From contig MNCI01036718.1 of assembly GCA_015680685.1 (NCBI GenBank), positions 86,822-150,821 of the forward strand: DNA of 64,000 nucleotides, in the 5' to 3' direction. Below are positions 1-11,218 of the stretch, in pieces. The notes under the pieces were generated by a model that was given only the letters and a program-made list of their open reading frames with translations, made no database searches and was not told the DNA's origin. A program made the position numbers and the translations under genes. The DNA comes from Gnetum montanum (lineage: Eukaryota > Streptophyta > Gnetopsida > Gnetales > Gnetaceae). Within the stretch, counting starts at the first letter, position 1; each line of letters opens with the position of its first letter.

Positions 1-560
1 TATCTAACCATTATTTTACATACGTTGCTTTTTTATATTACAAAGATGAAGCTTTTGAGCATTTTATGAGAATTTGTAACTAGATACAGAATGAAAATGG
101 ATATGCTATCAAAACTATTAGAAGTGTCGATAGAGGAGAATTCATGAACATAAAATTTGAAAAATATTGTTAGTTAAATGGTATTCTTCATCAATTTTTT
201 GCACCCAAGACTCCTCAACAAAATGGAGTAGCAAAACAAAAAAACATGATTATGAATGAAATGGGTAGAACCATTTTGAATAACAAAAACATTTCATATC
301 ACTTTTGGGCTAATGCTATCAATACAATATGCTACATCTCCAACAAAGTTATGATAAGAAGATTCACCACTAAAAATCCATGTGAACTTTGGATAGGTAG
401 AAAACCTTCAATTAGTTACTTTCATGTTTTTAGTGCTAAATTCTATACTTTGAATGAAAAATATGCTTTGAGAAAGTTTAATCCCAAAGCTGATGATGAA
501 ATTTTGCTAGGATACTCTATAGTTAGTAGGGCATATAGGGTGTTCAACAAAAGATCTTAG
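1..560 (+). pseudogene. copia integrase core, C-terminal part, degenerate
   Basis: The translation gives a QNENGY block, then a degenerate version of the conserved RSD-GGEF segment (here RSVDRGEF), then PQQNGVAKQKN, which stands where copia integrases have PQQNGVVERKN. From 246 an open stretch of 104 codons covers the rest, including FWANAINTICYISNK (canonical FWAEAV-TA-Y--NR) and the following LGYS segment. The catalytic glutamate of the D,D-35-E triad is replaced by lysine and the second aspartate motif is disrupted, so no active enzyme is possible. The 5' part is cut off by the window edge. Confidence 0.8.
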
Positions 561-829
561 ACTATGGAGAAAAATATTAATGTGAAAATAGATGATATTA
601 ATGAGTGTGGTTCAAATTTACACATTAATGATGAAGAGATTTCAATTTAGAAAATCTCTAACACTTCCCATATAGAAATTGAAAAAGATCCTAAAATAGA
701 AAGTGAACATGAAGATGCTACTCCAACTCAGCTCAAAATGCCTAAACTTTGAAGATCACATTCCCTTAATGATGTTATAGAATAAGTAGAAGAGCGAATA
801 AAAACTAGGAGTTAAACAAAAGAGATGTA

Positions 830-1560
830 TGCATATGCTACCTATCTTTCCCAAATTAAGCCCAAAAACTTTAGAGAGGCAAAAAAAGAAGGATGGATGG
901 ATTTTAGCCATGCAAGAAGAGTTAAATCAATTTATCAAAAATGATGTTTTGGAACTTACTTCTAAACCCATCAATAAGTAAATTATTAAAACAAAATGAG
1001 TGTTTAGGAACAAGACAAATGAAAATAGAAACATTATAAAAAAAGCTAGATTAGTTGCTAAAGTCTACATGTAATAAGAGGGCATTGATTTTGATGAACT
1101 TTTTACTCCTATAACTAGACTTGATTCAATCAAACTTCTTCTAGCTTATGCAAATATCAAAGGAATTAAATTTTATCAAATGAATGTCAAAAGTGCTTTT
1201 TGAAATAACATCATTCAAAAGGAAGTGTATGTTGAGCAACCTAAAGGATTTATCAATTATATCCATCCCAATTATGTCTTTAAAATAAAAATAGATCTCC
1301 ATGGGCTTAGAACAGCTCCTAGTGCTTGGTATGATAAACTCTCACAACATCTCATGTCTAACGATTTTGAAAGAGTTAGGGTCAATTTAACTTTGTTTCT
1401 AAAATGAGATGGTAAGAATCTACTTATTATCCAAATTTATGTTAATGATATTATTTTTGGAGCTACTAATGAAATTTTATGTAAGGAATTTTTAGATCTT
1501 ATGCAAACAAAATTTGAAATAAGTATGATGGAATAACTCAAAAACTTCCTTAGATTTCAA
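830..1560 (+). pseudogene. copia reverse transcriptase, degenerate
   Basis: The pieces match copia RT in order: AMQEELNQF, KARLVAK, EGIDFDELFTPI-RLDSIK, a stretch ending in VKSAF (canonical DVKSAFLNG), VYVEQPKGF, LHGLRTAPSAWYDKL (canonical LYGLKQAPRAWY) and IQIYVNDIIFGATN. The catalytic YVDD box reads YVND, a G-to-A change of the first aspartate codon near 1440. Several stops interrupt the frame. This is an inactive copy. It is the direct continuation of the integrase remnant and leads into the RNase H remnant. Confidence 0.85.
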
Positions 1561-2345
1561 ATTAGTTAAACCAATGGTGGAACCTTTATTTTTCAAATAA
1601 AATACATCAAAGATCTCTTACAAAAATTAAATTTAATTGAAATGAAAGCTAAGACAACACCAATGACTACACACTTCAAGTTAAGTAAAGATGAATAAGT
1701 AAAATTAGTTGATCTTAAGCTCTGTAGAGGTATGAGTGGTAGTCTACTATATCTAACTACTAGTAGATCTAATATTGCTCTAAGTATTGGAATTTGTACC
1801 AAGTATTAAGCTAATCCAAAAGAATCTCATTTAAAAGTTTTCAAGAGAATTTTTCTTTATCTAAAAGATACTACTAATTAGGGACTTTGATATCCAAAGA
1901 GATCCACACTTAATCTTGTTGGATATTATGATGCAGATTGGGTAGGCTGTAGAGATGATCATTGAAGCATAAGTGGTAGTTGTTTCTTTTTAGGAAAGAG
2001 TCTTGTCTCTTGGAAAACTAAGAAGCAAACTTCTACAACACTCTCTCTGGTGGAAGCATAACATATTTTAGTTGGAAATTGCTATACACAAATTCTTTAT
2101 ATGAAAGAAACCCTCAAGGATCTAGGAATCAAATTAGATAACACACCTATTTTTTTTTGACAACAACAGAACTATTAATATGATTAAAAATCCTATTCAA
2201 CACTCTCATATAAAGTAGATCAAAATTTGACATAACTTCATAAGAGAACATACTCAACTTGGGCATGTTAAGTTAGAATATATTGGGATAGATGGTCAAC
2301 TTGTTGATGTCTTCACTAAGCCTCTTTATGAATGGAGACTTACTT
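1561..2345 (+). pseudogene. copia connection domain and RNase H, degenerate
   Basis: Recognisable pieces include GYYDADWVGCRDD (canonical GYSDADWAGD), SISGSCFFLGKSLVSWKTKKQ, a TTLSLVEA segment (canonical STAEAEY with the glutamate region decayed) and the terminal block containing DGQLVDVFTKPL. The last is seen only after allowing frame changes and stops. The order and spacing fit the C terminus of a Ty1/copia polyprotein. A short purine stretch near 2358-2367 (catgggga) could be the polypurine tract, but no LTR start is clear. Confidence 0.75.
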
Positions 2346-2390
2346 CTCTATGTAAAGGCATGGGGATAGGACCATGTCCTATAAGGTGAG

Positions 2391-4255
2391 AAACATATCT
2401 TTTCTAAATAAATAAAATAAAATAACAACAAGAAAGGAAGGATAAGGAAATAGATTGATAAGACCAATTTTTTTTAGTTTTAACATTGTAAATTAGCATT
2501 TTTATTTTCTTAGTATTTTCATATATCCAAGATCATCGATTCTAGCATCTTAAATAGATAAGTGCTGATTTTTCCTTTTTGCTTGCTTATTGCAGGTAAC
2601 TGCGACAATGATGTAGATTGATATCGATACTACTGATCTACATGGCATTAGTGATAAGGATCGATAGACAAGTTTCAGTGGGCACTGATTTGAAAAGCAA
2701 TATGAGATATCAAATTATGCTAAAGGGGATGATTTACAATGATGATTGAGGATGGCAGAATCAATGATCTACTTTGATGGAGATCTAGATCAATTGATAT
2801 TGAATTCTTTGATATTAATTGATTATCCAAATGATTATTCTTGTATGACATTCATAGTATAAATATGGGTTTCAATTCTATATTACAGGGGAGGATGGGA
2901 AAAGAAACCAAGAGAAAACCCATGCCGAATTGAACATTTATTTGTGTTTTGAGTTATTAAGAAAGAGCGTTGATGCTTGGGTTAATCAACAATCAATAAA
3001 GTGTTTAGGTTGTGATGTTGTTACACTGTGGAGATAGCAGAGTAGGGTCATAAATTAGGTAACATCTCCTTTGTAATCTTCCATATTTTTAATGAATTTA
3101 TTGAAATCCAATTTGGTTTAATTGATTGTATTATATTTGAACTTAATATTAGAAGTTAAGGTGGAACATAGTTGATTTTACTTATGAGTGATAGTCATAA
3201 GTGTGGTGTCTTCAATTGAATTCAAATCTAATTAATGTTTGTCTTGATGATATTTTTTGACTTTTGAACCATTCCTCCATGGATATGACTCACAAGTCAA
3301 TCACAAACAAGGTGACTTCTCTACAATGAAAGATAATCACTAAGGTAATCTAGCATTAAATCTTACTTGGCTTGTCAATTTGGAGCCATTTTCAAGAAGG
3401 TTAGCAAAGTTAATAGACATCAAGGATTCTGAACATTTTAAATTTAATATTTTTCAGGCACACTTGATTCCCTTTTTGTTTTCTTTTATTTTTCTTTAAG
3501 TTTTAGAAATGGTTTATTTTAATTATTTTTATTACATTAAAAAATTTAAAAATAAAGAAAAATTAAAATCCTAGGAATCAACTCCTCTTGTTGCTCAAGT
3601 AGTAGAGATCATTAAAAAATTTATGATTAAAGTAGCAATAGCAAGAGTTATTAAATTAGTTTGTAGAGTCTTAGGCCTAGTAGCTCATGAAGGTGTCAAA
3701 GAAGAGTGTGACTGTTAAATGAAAATAGTCAAGAAATCAAGGAAATTAACATGAATCCAATGCTCTAGAAATATTATAAGTTTGTATAAACATCCAAAAG
3801 ATACTTCCAAATAAAATTAAGAGGAAAAAGTACCAAATTTTAACTCTTATTCTTCTAGGATAAATCAGGATCCTATAATAGGAAGGAGACAAACACATAG
3901 CAATTTCTCTACAAATTTTAATCCATTATTTAACATTTCAAATCCTATAATACTAACCATGAGTTTAACCATGGGTGTAGGATCCTAGAATTTAAACACT
4001 ACTCAAATTTTAACTAATGTGATACCTAGCCTATTAATACTTCAATTTTACAAACTTCAATTTCACTACCAGCCTCTGTTTCTATACCAGGACCTATAGT
4101 AAACCCAATAGTAACCACTACTTCTACAATGGGATCATCTTTGTATCATACACCTCCATTCTATCTTGGATTAGTTCCTCTTTCCTTTGGTAGTCTAAGT
4201 TCCAATATTCTAGATGGGTAGGCCCACCAAGGACAAACTCTTGGGGATTTATTGA
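2391..4255. other. unassigned AT-rich stretch
   Basis: No open frame, RNA gene or LTR pair could be supported. It may hold the 3' LTR of the preceding copia remnant and the leader of the following gypsy remnant. A phrase near 3380-3400 (tttggagccattttcaagaagg) has the look of a primer-binding site but matches no tRNA end that I can name. Confidence 0.4.
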
Positions 4256-5085
4256 ATCAAAGGATACTAATCATATGTCAAGGACTATTAATTTTCCACA
4301 AAGAAGAGATGTATTCAAGAACATTCATCTATTACCTATCTTTAAAGGAACAAATGATGAAGATCTATTTACTCACATCAGAGAATTTGAAACCACATTA
4401 GTAATGCTTGCATCTCAAAGTGGTGATAGAACTAAAATGATTGCTTTTAAATAAACTCTCAGAGATAAATCTTATTTCTGGTTACAAACCCTTAGAACAT
4501 AAATTAGTTCATGGGATGAATTTAAGGAAGCTTTTCTCCAAAAATTTCTCTCTAATGATAGGTTATATTCATTAAGGAAACAATTAATAATTTTTGTGCA
4601 ACATGAAGATGAAGATTATGAGAATACTTTCGATAGGTTTAAGGGGTTATGTTCTGAAAATCCAAATCACAAATTCCTAGCCCATCAACTTATCCAAATC
4701 TTTGTAGAAGGCCTATTACACTATTGTAGGCAAAATGTTGAATTTTCATGTGGTGGAAATATTTTAAATGTAACACTAGAATATGGCTAGAGGATTATAG
4801 ATTCATTAGTAGACCAAAGTAAAAGATGGCCAAAGCCCAACATTATGCAAGGTATGATCCAAAAAAAAGAGCAATTGAATAAGAAAGTAGACTTGACATG
4901 AATGATTAGAAAACAAGATTATGGTGTTCAAAGTGAAGCATGTAAAACTTGTGGTAGGCCACAACATGACTACACCACTTGTCCATCCCTATTGTATTAT
5001 CATGAGGAAGCACAAGAATCAGTGAAGGCTTTTCAACAATATAAAATCAAACCAATAATACGCTTTCCACAAAGACCACCTTGCC
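4256..5085 (+). pseudogene. Ty3/gypsy gag with CCHC zinc knuckle, degenerate
   Basis: Translation across a few stops gives a retrotransposon gag domain: FKGTNDEDLFTHIREFE, then a segment with FWLQTLRT and SSWDEFKEAFLQKF, then SLRKQL and a QHEDEDYENTFDRFK segment (open from 4596 to 4790). About 150 bases on, 4941-4982 encodes C-x2-C-x4-H-x4-C (CKTCGRPQHDYTTC), a classic nucleocapsid zinc knuckle. Stops at 4451, 4503 and 4788 and the break between the two open stretches show it is dead. It differs from the M1-family gag, which has no zinc knuckle. Confidence 0.8.
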
Positions 5086-5820
5086 AACAATAATATCCTC
5101 AAAATAATTTTAGATAATTCAAATCCCAACTAAAGAACATTTTGATAAACTTACCCAAATCCTTACTTCCTTCTTGAGAAAAGTAGATAGTTCATGAGTG
5201 AAACACGAAGAAGATTTCAGAACCTAACCAAGAATGAACTACCATCCCAACCTAAAACAAATCCAACATCTCAAAGAAAAGGAAAAGGACAATTACATTA
5301 TGTCACTACTAAAAGTGGAAAAATCGATAGAATCTAAATCTCAAAAGAATGTTAGATTTCAAGAAATAGCAACATAAGAAGAAGTCTACCCACACGTAGT
5401 GATTGAGAAAAAGGAAGATCAACCAAGCGGGAAAAAAGAACAATCAATACCTCGTAGACAAGTAAGTTTACCTCCTTTTCCTAAACGGTCAGAGGAAGAT
5501 TTTATAGCTAAAGCCCATCTTTGAAAAAATGTTTAGTGAATTATATTTGCATATCCCTTTGGAACAAGCAACAAAAGAGACACCTTTATATGCTAAGTAC
5601 TTAAAGGAGTTATGCACTAAGAGAAGAAAAGGGAAGATTCCTTAATAGGATTATTTAGTTAATCTTTCTCAACTTATAAAAAGTCATGAAGTCCCAAAAT
5701 ATCAGGATCTTAGAGTTCCTACTATTCTAATTAAAATAAATGGACAAGTCATTTGTGTTAACCATAAGTTAACTCATGCTAAATTTAATTTGTATTGTTG
5801 TAATCTAATGAACTAGCCTA
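5086..5820 (+). pseudogene. gypsy pre-protease and linker region, degenerate
   Basis: The frame continues from gag with a charged linker and then SLPPFPKRSEEDF and, after a stop, FSELYLHIPLEQA, YAKYLKELCTKRRK. These match the conserved segment just before the protease in plant Athila/Tat-like gypsy elements (PYPQRL, -I-IPFAEAL, -YAKFMKDLLTKKRK). The protease active site itself is not recognisable; the signal fades after about 5820. RT and integrase of this element are absent. Confidence 0.65.
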
Positions 5821-6666
5821 ATTCAATCATAGGGGAATCATGAGATATTTAGTGGTAATTTTATAACCTTTTGTAATTTTGGATGCATAAGGTTATTTTC
5901 ATGAATTTAAACTCATAGTTTGGACTTGTATTGGTAAGTGGTTATGCATTGTTAATGTTGTATAATGTAGTGCACTATCTCACCTAGTAGGTTATATCAC
6001 ATTTTATGGTACCTTACCTCATGTGTTGCCTCACTAGGTATGTCAGCTTATCACATCCATTAGAAACCTAAAAACTATAAATACTTGAGGAAAGATCAAA
6101 ATTATCTTTGGTTTCTAATTTTCTTCAAGGTAAGATCTTCTTCTCTTGTCTTGGTTAAGGGTATAGTTTATTTTATTTTATAGTTTTTAGTTATCACTTC
6201 ATCATGTAGCAAGACTTAATTGGAATGTTATCATGATTCTATAGCCCAAAATCATTTGGTCGACATATAGTCAAGTATTTGCATGATAAATTAAGCTCAT
6301 TTTGATTTTCTTAAATTTTCAATTTTTTTATTGTTAAACCTTGATGAAGACATCTCATTAATGAATTTATTTATTAAATATAGAAATTATAATTAATTTA
6401 ATTTATTTAGATAGATTAACATTATTGTGTGAAGTTTTACAAGATGATATTGGATCATTGAGGATGTGACCAAGGAGATTTTATTTCTTTTGTATGTTAG
6501 TGTTGCACCTGTCCCATAAGGGATTATAGCATAGTTTGTATGTATGTTGGATTTCCATGTTGTACCTATCCTGTAAGGCATTGTAATGTAAATGTGTGTT
6601 TTATTCTCTTTTTTTGTGTAAACATTGCACCTATTTAGCAAGGGACTGTAATAGTTTTTTTTAATT
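5821..6666. other. unassigned stretch, possible LTR remnant with TATA-like box
   Basis: No coding signal. An actataaatac sequence near 6075 followed by a pyrimidine-rich stretch resembles a retroelement U3/R junction, but no matching second copy is in the window. The right third carries three imperfect repeats (listed separately) and ends at the insertion point of element M1. Confidence 0.35.
6501..6654 (+). repeat. three imperfect copies of a 30-bp repeat
   Basis: Copies begin at 6501, 6558 and 6623. Each reads roughly TGTTGCACCTATCC followed by TAAGGGATTGTAATAG, with a spacer of about 27-34 bases between copies. They sit just left of the M1 insertion and are not part of it. No function is evident. 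Confidence 0.6.
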
Positions 6667-6671
6667 ACTAG
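6667..6671. repeat. target-site duplication of M1, left copy (ACTAG)
   Basis: Identical to 13770-13774 on the other side of the element. A five-base duplication is standard for LTR retrotransposon integrases. Confidence 0.9.
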
Positions 6672-6813
6672 TGATGGGACGTGATATTGCATGGGCCGTG
6701 ATATTGCATCCACCACGATATCACATCCCTCATGATCTTGCATACATGATATCACGTCTTCCCCTATGATATCGCATACTCGATATCGCGGTCCGCCGCC
6801 AAATCTATAAATA
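6672..6813 (+). promoter_or_regulatory. M1 U3 promoter: GATATC palindrome array plus TATA box
   Basis: Between 6672 and 6795 there are four GATATC cores embedded in palindromic contexts such as tcgatatcgc, plus decayed versions (gatattgc). The array is followed at once by a TATA box, TATAAATA, at 6806-6813. The same arrangement is present in every LTR of this family in the window with differing numbers of cores. A role as binding sites for a transcription factor is inference. Confidence 0.7.
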
Positions 6814-7531
6814 AGAGGTGACTCTCTCATTTTTCTCATTCTAGGCCTAAACTGTAGTGAAACTCTGGTAGTTTGATCCCTCCAGAGATAGAATATTTTC
6901 CATGTGCCCGTAGTAGGAGCTCCAAAGTGAACAGATCTTTATTCGAGTAAATATTGTACCTAAACACATGTTTGTATATAGAAATAAAGACAAAATTCTT
7001 GGATAAACCTTGCAGTGCATGGAATAGACTAAATAGGATTTTATTTACTATTATTTACTATTTATCATTTAATTGATTTATTAGTTATTAAATCTCTCTC
7101 AACCCTTCTCTCCTAGTTAAGTGCCTCAGTACAACCACTTCGAGCATGTGCATTACGCTTGGTAATCCTAGCAACGACTAGCATTTGGTAACCAAGGTTG
7201 CATCGATTCAAGGTGTGAACGGTAAGTGGGAACATATGCTGATGCTTGGTTAATTCAGACTTAGTTAGTTAGTTAAAGTTAGTAATTAGTCTCTTCACCC
7301 TTCACCTTATTAGCATAGGAGATAAAACAGAAAAGACATAAAAATCGTATACCTTAGACTTACTTAACCATACAACCATGACAACTACAAGTAAGTCTGG
7401 AAAGACAAAGAATAATTAACCTTAAGTGTTCCATAAGGCATGTAGGCACTTATTCTATGGAGTTCGACCAGATCACGTGTGGTATGCTCGTATTCATATG
7501 GTTAAGTGTAGGGGTACCTCGCCACTCATCA
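6672..7531 (+). repeat. M1 5' LTR (860 bp)
   Basis: Begins TGATGGGACG and ends CCACTCATCA, so TG...CA ends with a TGATG/CATCA inverted repeat. It aligns over its length with 12959-13769. The U3 is short and holds the GATATC palindrome array and TATA box. A conserved block follows containing gagatagaatattttccatg, then an AATAAAG polyadenylation-like signal near 6982, then a long U5 ending ggggtacctcgccactcatca. It is about 50 bp longer than the 3' copy because its palindrome array is longer. Confidence 0.9.
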
Positions 7532-7532
7532 G

Positions 7533-7550
7533 TGGCGCCATTGCCGGGGA
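7533..7550 (+). other. M1 primer-binding site, complementary to tRNA-Asp 3' end
   Basis: tggcgccattgccgggga begins one base after the LTR. It matches, with one mismatch, the complement of the 3' end of plant tRNA-Asp(GTC), which ends CCCCGGCAACGGCGCCA. The mismatch is a CG to CA change. This is the primer class used by Athila-like elements. Confidence 0.85.
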
Positions 7551-7668
7551 CTAAGTGTTTGTGCACTAAGTAGAACATAGGAGATTATCCACATCATTGG
7601 GAGCTTAAATGAACCTTAGGGTTAATTAAACAAAAAATTATATAATGATTAATCAGCACACCGAATAA

Positions 7669-10166
7669 GACACAATGTCTTCTTCTTCTTCTCATAAGAG
7701 CATTACACCACCTAGGGATCATACAAGAAATAGTCGGCAGTCTAAAACACATAACCAAAATCAGCCAGTTCCTCAACAATATAGGGTGGTATATACTCAT
7801 CCCGATGAGTACATACCCAATTTTACTTTTATCCTCCATTAGGATGAATAGATGTGCTGGAGAGACTTGCAAGGTAACATAGTGTTACCTCCTGATCGTG
7901 CAATCCCCAACATGCTCCTCCGTGCTTTGGCATAGATCAGTATGATAGAATTATATGCTAAATACGTTACGGTAGATTTTGACACAAGGAATTATCATCC
8001 CACAAAAGCACCATGTCTAAGGGACTCATGGTAGGAGAGCCACCATACATTGTTGAAGGCAGTGAAATTGGAAATGGTGAACCACTCATAATGGGTTCTT
8101 GAAAAGATGATGTTCCCCCTCCTAATAATGGTGAGGAGGTGGGGTATCAGAACCTACACTCCACGATACACAACCCTAGTTCTGATCCCTATGAACACCA
8201 ACTGTTCACTGAGGGAACGAAGACACATGACAAGGACGGGCACTCAGATCGTCATCACAATCAGGGTTGAAGCCATTGAAGAGAAGGTAAGAAACATCGT
8301 CATGGTGATGTTTCTCCTTCTTCTTCCCCTTCATCACATCATTCACTCTCTCCTTCTACCTCTGGGTGTAGTCATAGAGAGCATAACGGTGAGGATAGAG
8401 GTAGACAAGATGAGAGACCTCGATGAGAAAGTCGAGAGAGAGAACAAGGGCATTCAAGAGAATCTAGGCATGAATGAAGGGAAAGTAGGGAACAACATAG
8501 ACATCATAGATGTCATGAAAGAGATGATCATGACGAGCCCCTACTAGCCACCCGAAGTATGCTAGATATAATGGAGGTAGTTAGAATACCCACAAGGCAT
8601 AAAAAACATAGCCAAATCAAGCTCTTAGATATGAATAACATCCCATGATTTGAAGGGGGATACAACGCTAATCCACAAAATCATTTATAGGCATTCCATG
8701 ATGCCTATGCCTTGCAGAACATAGAGAACAAGTGGCAGAAACTAAAGTTGTTTCCTAGGACACTCATAAAGGAAGTAGAGAGTTGATACTGGTCCTTATA
8801 ACTAGAAACCATTAGGAGGTGGAGTACGATGTTAGAACTCTTCAACAATAAATATCAAATGTACTCTAGAGTGTCTAACTTGTGTAAGCAGATCCAAGGA
8901 TGGAAGCAAGGTACTCATGAACCCTTGGATGCTGCCATGGGCCGCTACTACGCATTGTTACATCATTGCCTAGGTCATGGTTACGCACAACGGGACCAAC
9001 TTCGCCATCTCGTAGATGGGCTAAGGTATGAAACTAGGAGAACCCTTGGGACTTATGCCCAAGGGATACTATCAGAACTTAGAGCCAATGAAATTCATCG
9101 ATTGTTGGAGCAAGTAGCCAAAGAAGAAGGGGAGCTACGAAAAAGAGAGAGTATGGAAGAATATAATCGTGATCCTTCCCTTCGAAAGAAGGGAGTGAGA
9201 TTCTACAATGAAGAGGATGATTCACCACTCGAAGAGTTGGTGAATAGGAAAACCTTACTACTTCAGAAGCTAACAACGGAAGTATCGGCTAAGGTAGATG
9301 AAGTATGGAGCTCCTTAGTTAGTAAAATTGAAACTATCCTAGAGATTGTAGAGGAGTCTAAGGAGGAACAAAGTAGTGACAAGGACAAGAAAAAGTAGAG
9401 AGATTTAGGCCCTGCATGTGACAAGGGTAAGGGGAAAATAACTATCTCCAATGAGGTTGTGGATTTAGATACAGATAATGACGGTGGATGTGAGATCTTC
9501 CAATATGACCATCCCAAGGGATGTTGTCCAATCATCTCACATCTACAAAAGTCTAGGGTGTATGCACTCAACTCGAGACTTAACCAACAGAAAGCACCCC
9601 ATTGGTTACCTTATCCCCAAGGTAACCCAAGGCAGTTCCACCAACTGTTGATGTACTATCCAAGTGGAACTCCACCACAACCCATTGGACAACATCAACA
9701 GTGGCAATACCCACAGTCATGGGGGATGCCACCACCGAAGCAATAATACCCTTACTAGCAACCTGATTCTTATGGATACTATGTGCAACAGCCGATTTCT
9801 CCAAGTGACTCCATGGGTCACACTACCCCCCAACGTCACTACCAAGTTTGGGAGTACTTTAGAAGGACTCCTTCTCCTCCGGGAGATGCTCCACATCCAT
9901 ACGATCCTCCTAATCCATCCACCTCTCTTCCACTAGTAGTTCCCATACCACCCACTCTAATAATGCAAGGGGAACTCCCCACTCAACCGCAGCAATGTAA
10001 CGCTACGAGAGCTGTAACCATTCAACCCGCTGCTAGTTCTGACAACTGCAAAAAGAGAAGACCTTTCTTTAGAACCAAAAGCCCAGACAAGCTCTCACAA
10101 CCACAAGCAGTTGAGTCTAGGTATGCTCCTCCAACACATAAGGCTTCGGAGCACCCTTCAGTATAA
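7669..10166 (+). pseudogene. M1 gag polyprotein, interrupted
   Basis: The frame begins MSSSSSHKSITPP near 7669 and continues with several stops and frame changes. The conserved gag domain lies at about 8640-9110: FEGGYNANPQNHLQAF, FHDAYALQNIENKWQKLKLF, a segment ending in ELFNNKYQMYSRVSNL and GWKQGTHEPLDAAMGRYYALL. From 8829 there are 189 uninterrupted codons ending at 9398. Downstream comes an acidic, lysine-rich linker, a DHPKGCCPI segment conserved in the other copies, and a proline/glutamine-rich tail to 10166. No CCHC knuckle is present. Homologous gags are found in elements DE, F and H in this window. Confidence 0.8.
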
Positions 10167-10189
10167 CAACAGAGCTTAATGCATATGGT

Positions 10190-10844
10190 TATGTTAACAC
10201 ATACTGTAACCGACTAGATCAAGGTAGGCCACCTTCCTAGGAAACTATCTAACCCTGGAAGTCCCTTAATCTACCTCAAATTTTCCGGGAACAAACCACA
10301 TAAGGCTCTTCTTAACTCAGGTTCCGGAGTCAACTTAATTTCACGAGAAATGTATCAAGCCTGGAACTTGCCACAACTCAAGAAGAGCAATATTCAACTA
10401 GAGCTGGCTAACCAGTCCATCACCATTTCCTTGGGATTGGTGAAAGACATTATTACCATTGTGTGTGGTTGGTCTTACCTAGCTAATTTCCTAGTGATAG
10501 AGGTCAACAGCAACGAAGGGGACTTCCTAATTATAATGGGAAGGGCATGGCTAAGCACAATAGATGCATGCCTAGGGATTCGTGATCTTTCCTTGAAGAT
10601 ATCTAAGGTAAAAATTTATGAAAATATTGAGAAGAAGAAAGTTTCATGCATCACATATAGTGACTTAGAGGGTGATGACATGCAGGAATCATGGGTGATG
10701 CGAAATTTAACATCTCCTACATGTAACCAGTGTGCATCAAATGATAACATACAAAGGTGCTTGTATGTAGCAACCACACAACAAGAGCACACCCAGTGGT
10801 TGATAGCTGATCAAGGAAGTAGCCCACCAACATGCATGGAATGA
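10190..10844 (+). pseudogene. M1 retropepsin-like protease domain with altered active site
   Basis: The reading ALLNSGSGVNLISREMYQAW at about 10305-10364 is the flap-side and active-site segment of gypsy retropepsins, where D-S/T-G is expected. Here asparagine (AAC, 10314-10316) replaces the catalytic aspartate, a single G-to-A change. From 10350 there are 164 open codons including FLIIMGRAWLSTIDACLG, which matches the conserved C-terminal (I/L)-GR-WL segment. The frame then ends at 10844 with no RT following. Element H carries the same domain, also decayed. Confidence 0.75.
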
Positions 10845-11180
10845 ACTAGGGAAACAACTCATGCCCACAATGAAGGCATAGATACATTGGAGTATGAGCA
10901 TTGTCGACTTCCACCCCTTAATCTAAGAACATCAATGGGGAGAAGTTGGGAACTTTTAAGAAATTCAAATAGATGTTCATATTTTGGATCTCTCCCTTTC
11001 TATTCAGTCATGGGGGAGATGGTCACCTATGCTAATCATTTGGGGCCCTCAATTCTTTTAAGTTTTTTGTTTTACACGTATTTCTACACATTTTTTTACA
11101 CGTTTTTGTTTTACATATTTTTGTTTTACAAATGGCTTTAACTTTTCTTGTTTTTTTTACAACATAATTATAAATTTTCA

Positions 11181-11218
<38 letters not shown>

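Larger units (their letters stand above)
1..2390 (+). mobile_element. Ty1/copia retrotransposon remnant, 3' part of pol
   Basis: Reading across frames gives, in order, the end of an integrase core, a reverse transcriptase and a copia-type RNase H, the domain order that defines Ty1/copia (integrase before RT). The 5' end lies outside the window. Many in-frame stops, mostly where CAA, CAG or TGG would be expected, show a long-dead copy. The coding signal ends near 2345 with a tail like that of copia polyproteins. No LTR boundary could be fixed downstream. Confidence 0.85.

Noticed and set aside
3370-3410. Possible primer-binding site of the gypsy remnant at 4.3 kb
   Set aside because: No tRNA could be matched and no LTR pair was found, so it is only mentioned in the spacer entry.
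6393-6839. 148-codon minus-strand frame
   Set aside because: It crosses the M1 insertion border and lies in U3 palindromes; its reading is shadow sequence.
8107-8547. 146-codon plus-strand frame rich in valine, arginine and glutamate
   Set aside because: It is an alternative frame within the M1 gag region; the arginine/glutamate-rich gag linker in the neighbouring frame explains it. Not listed as a separate gene.
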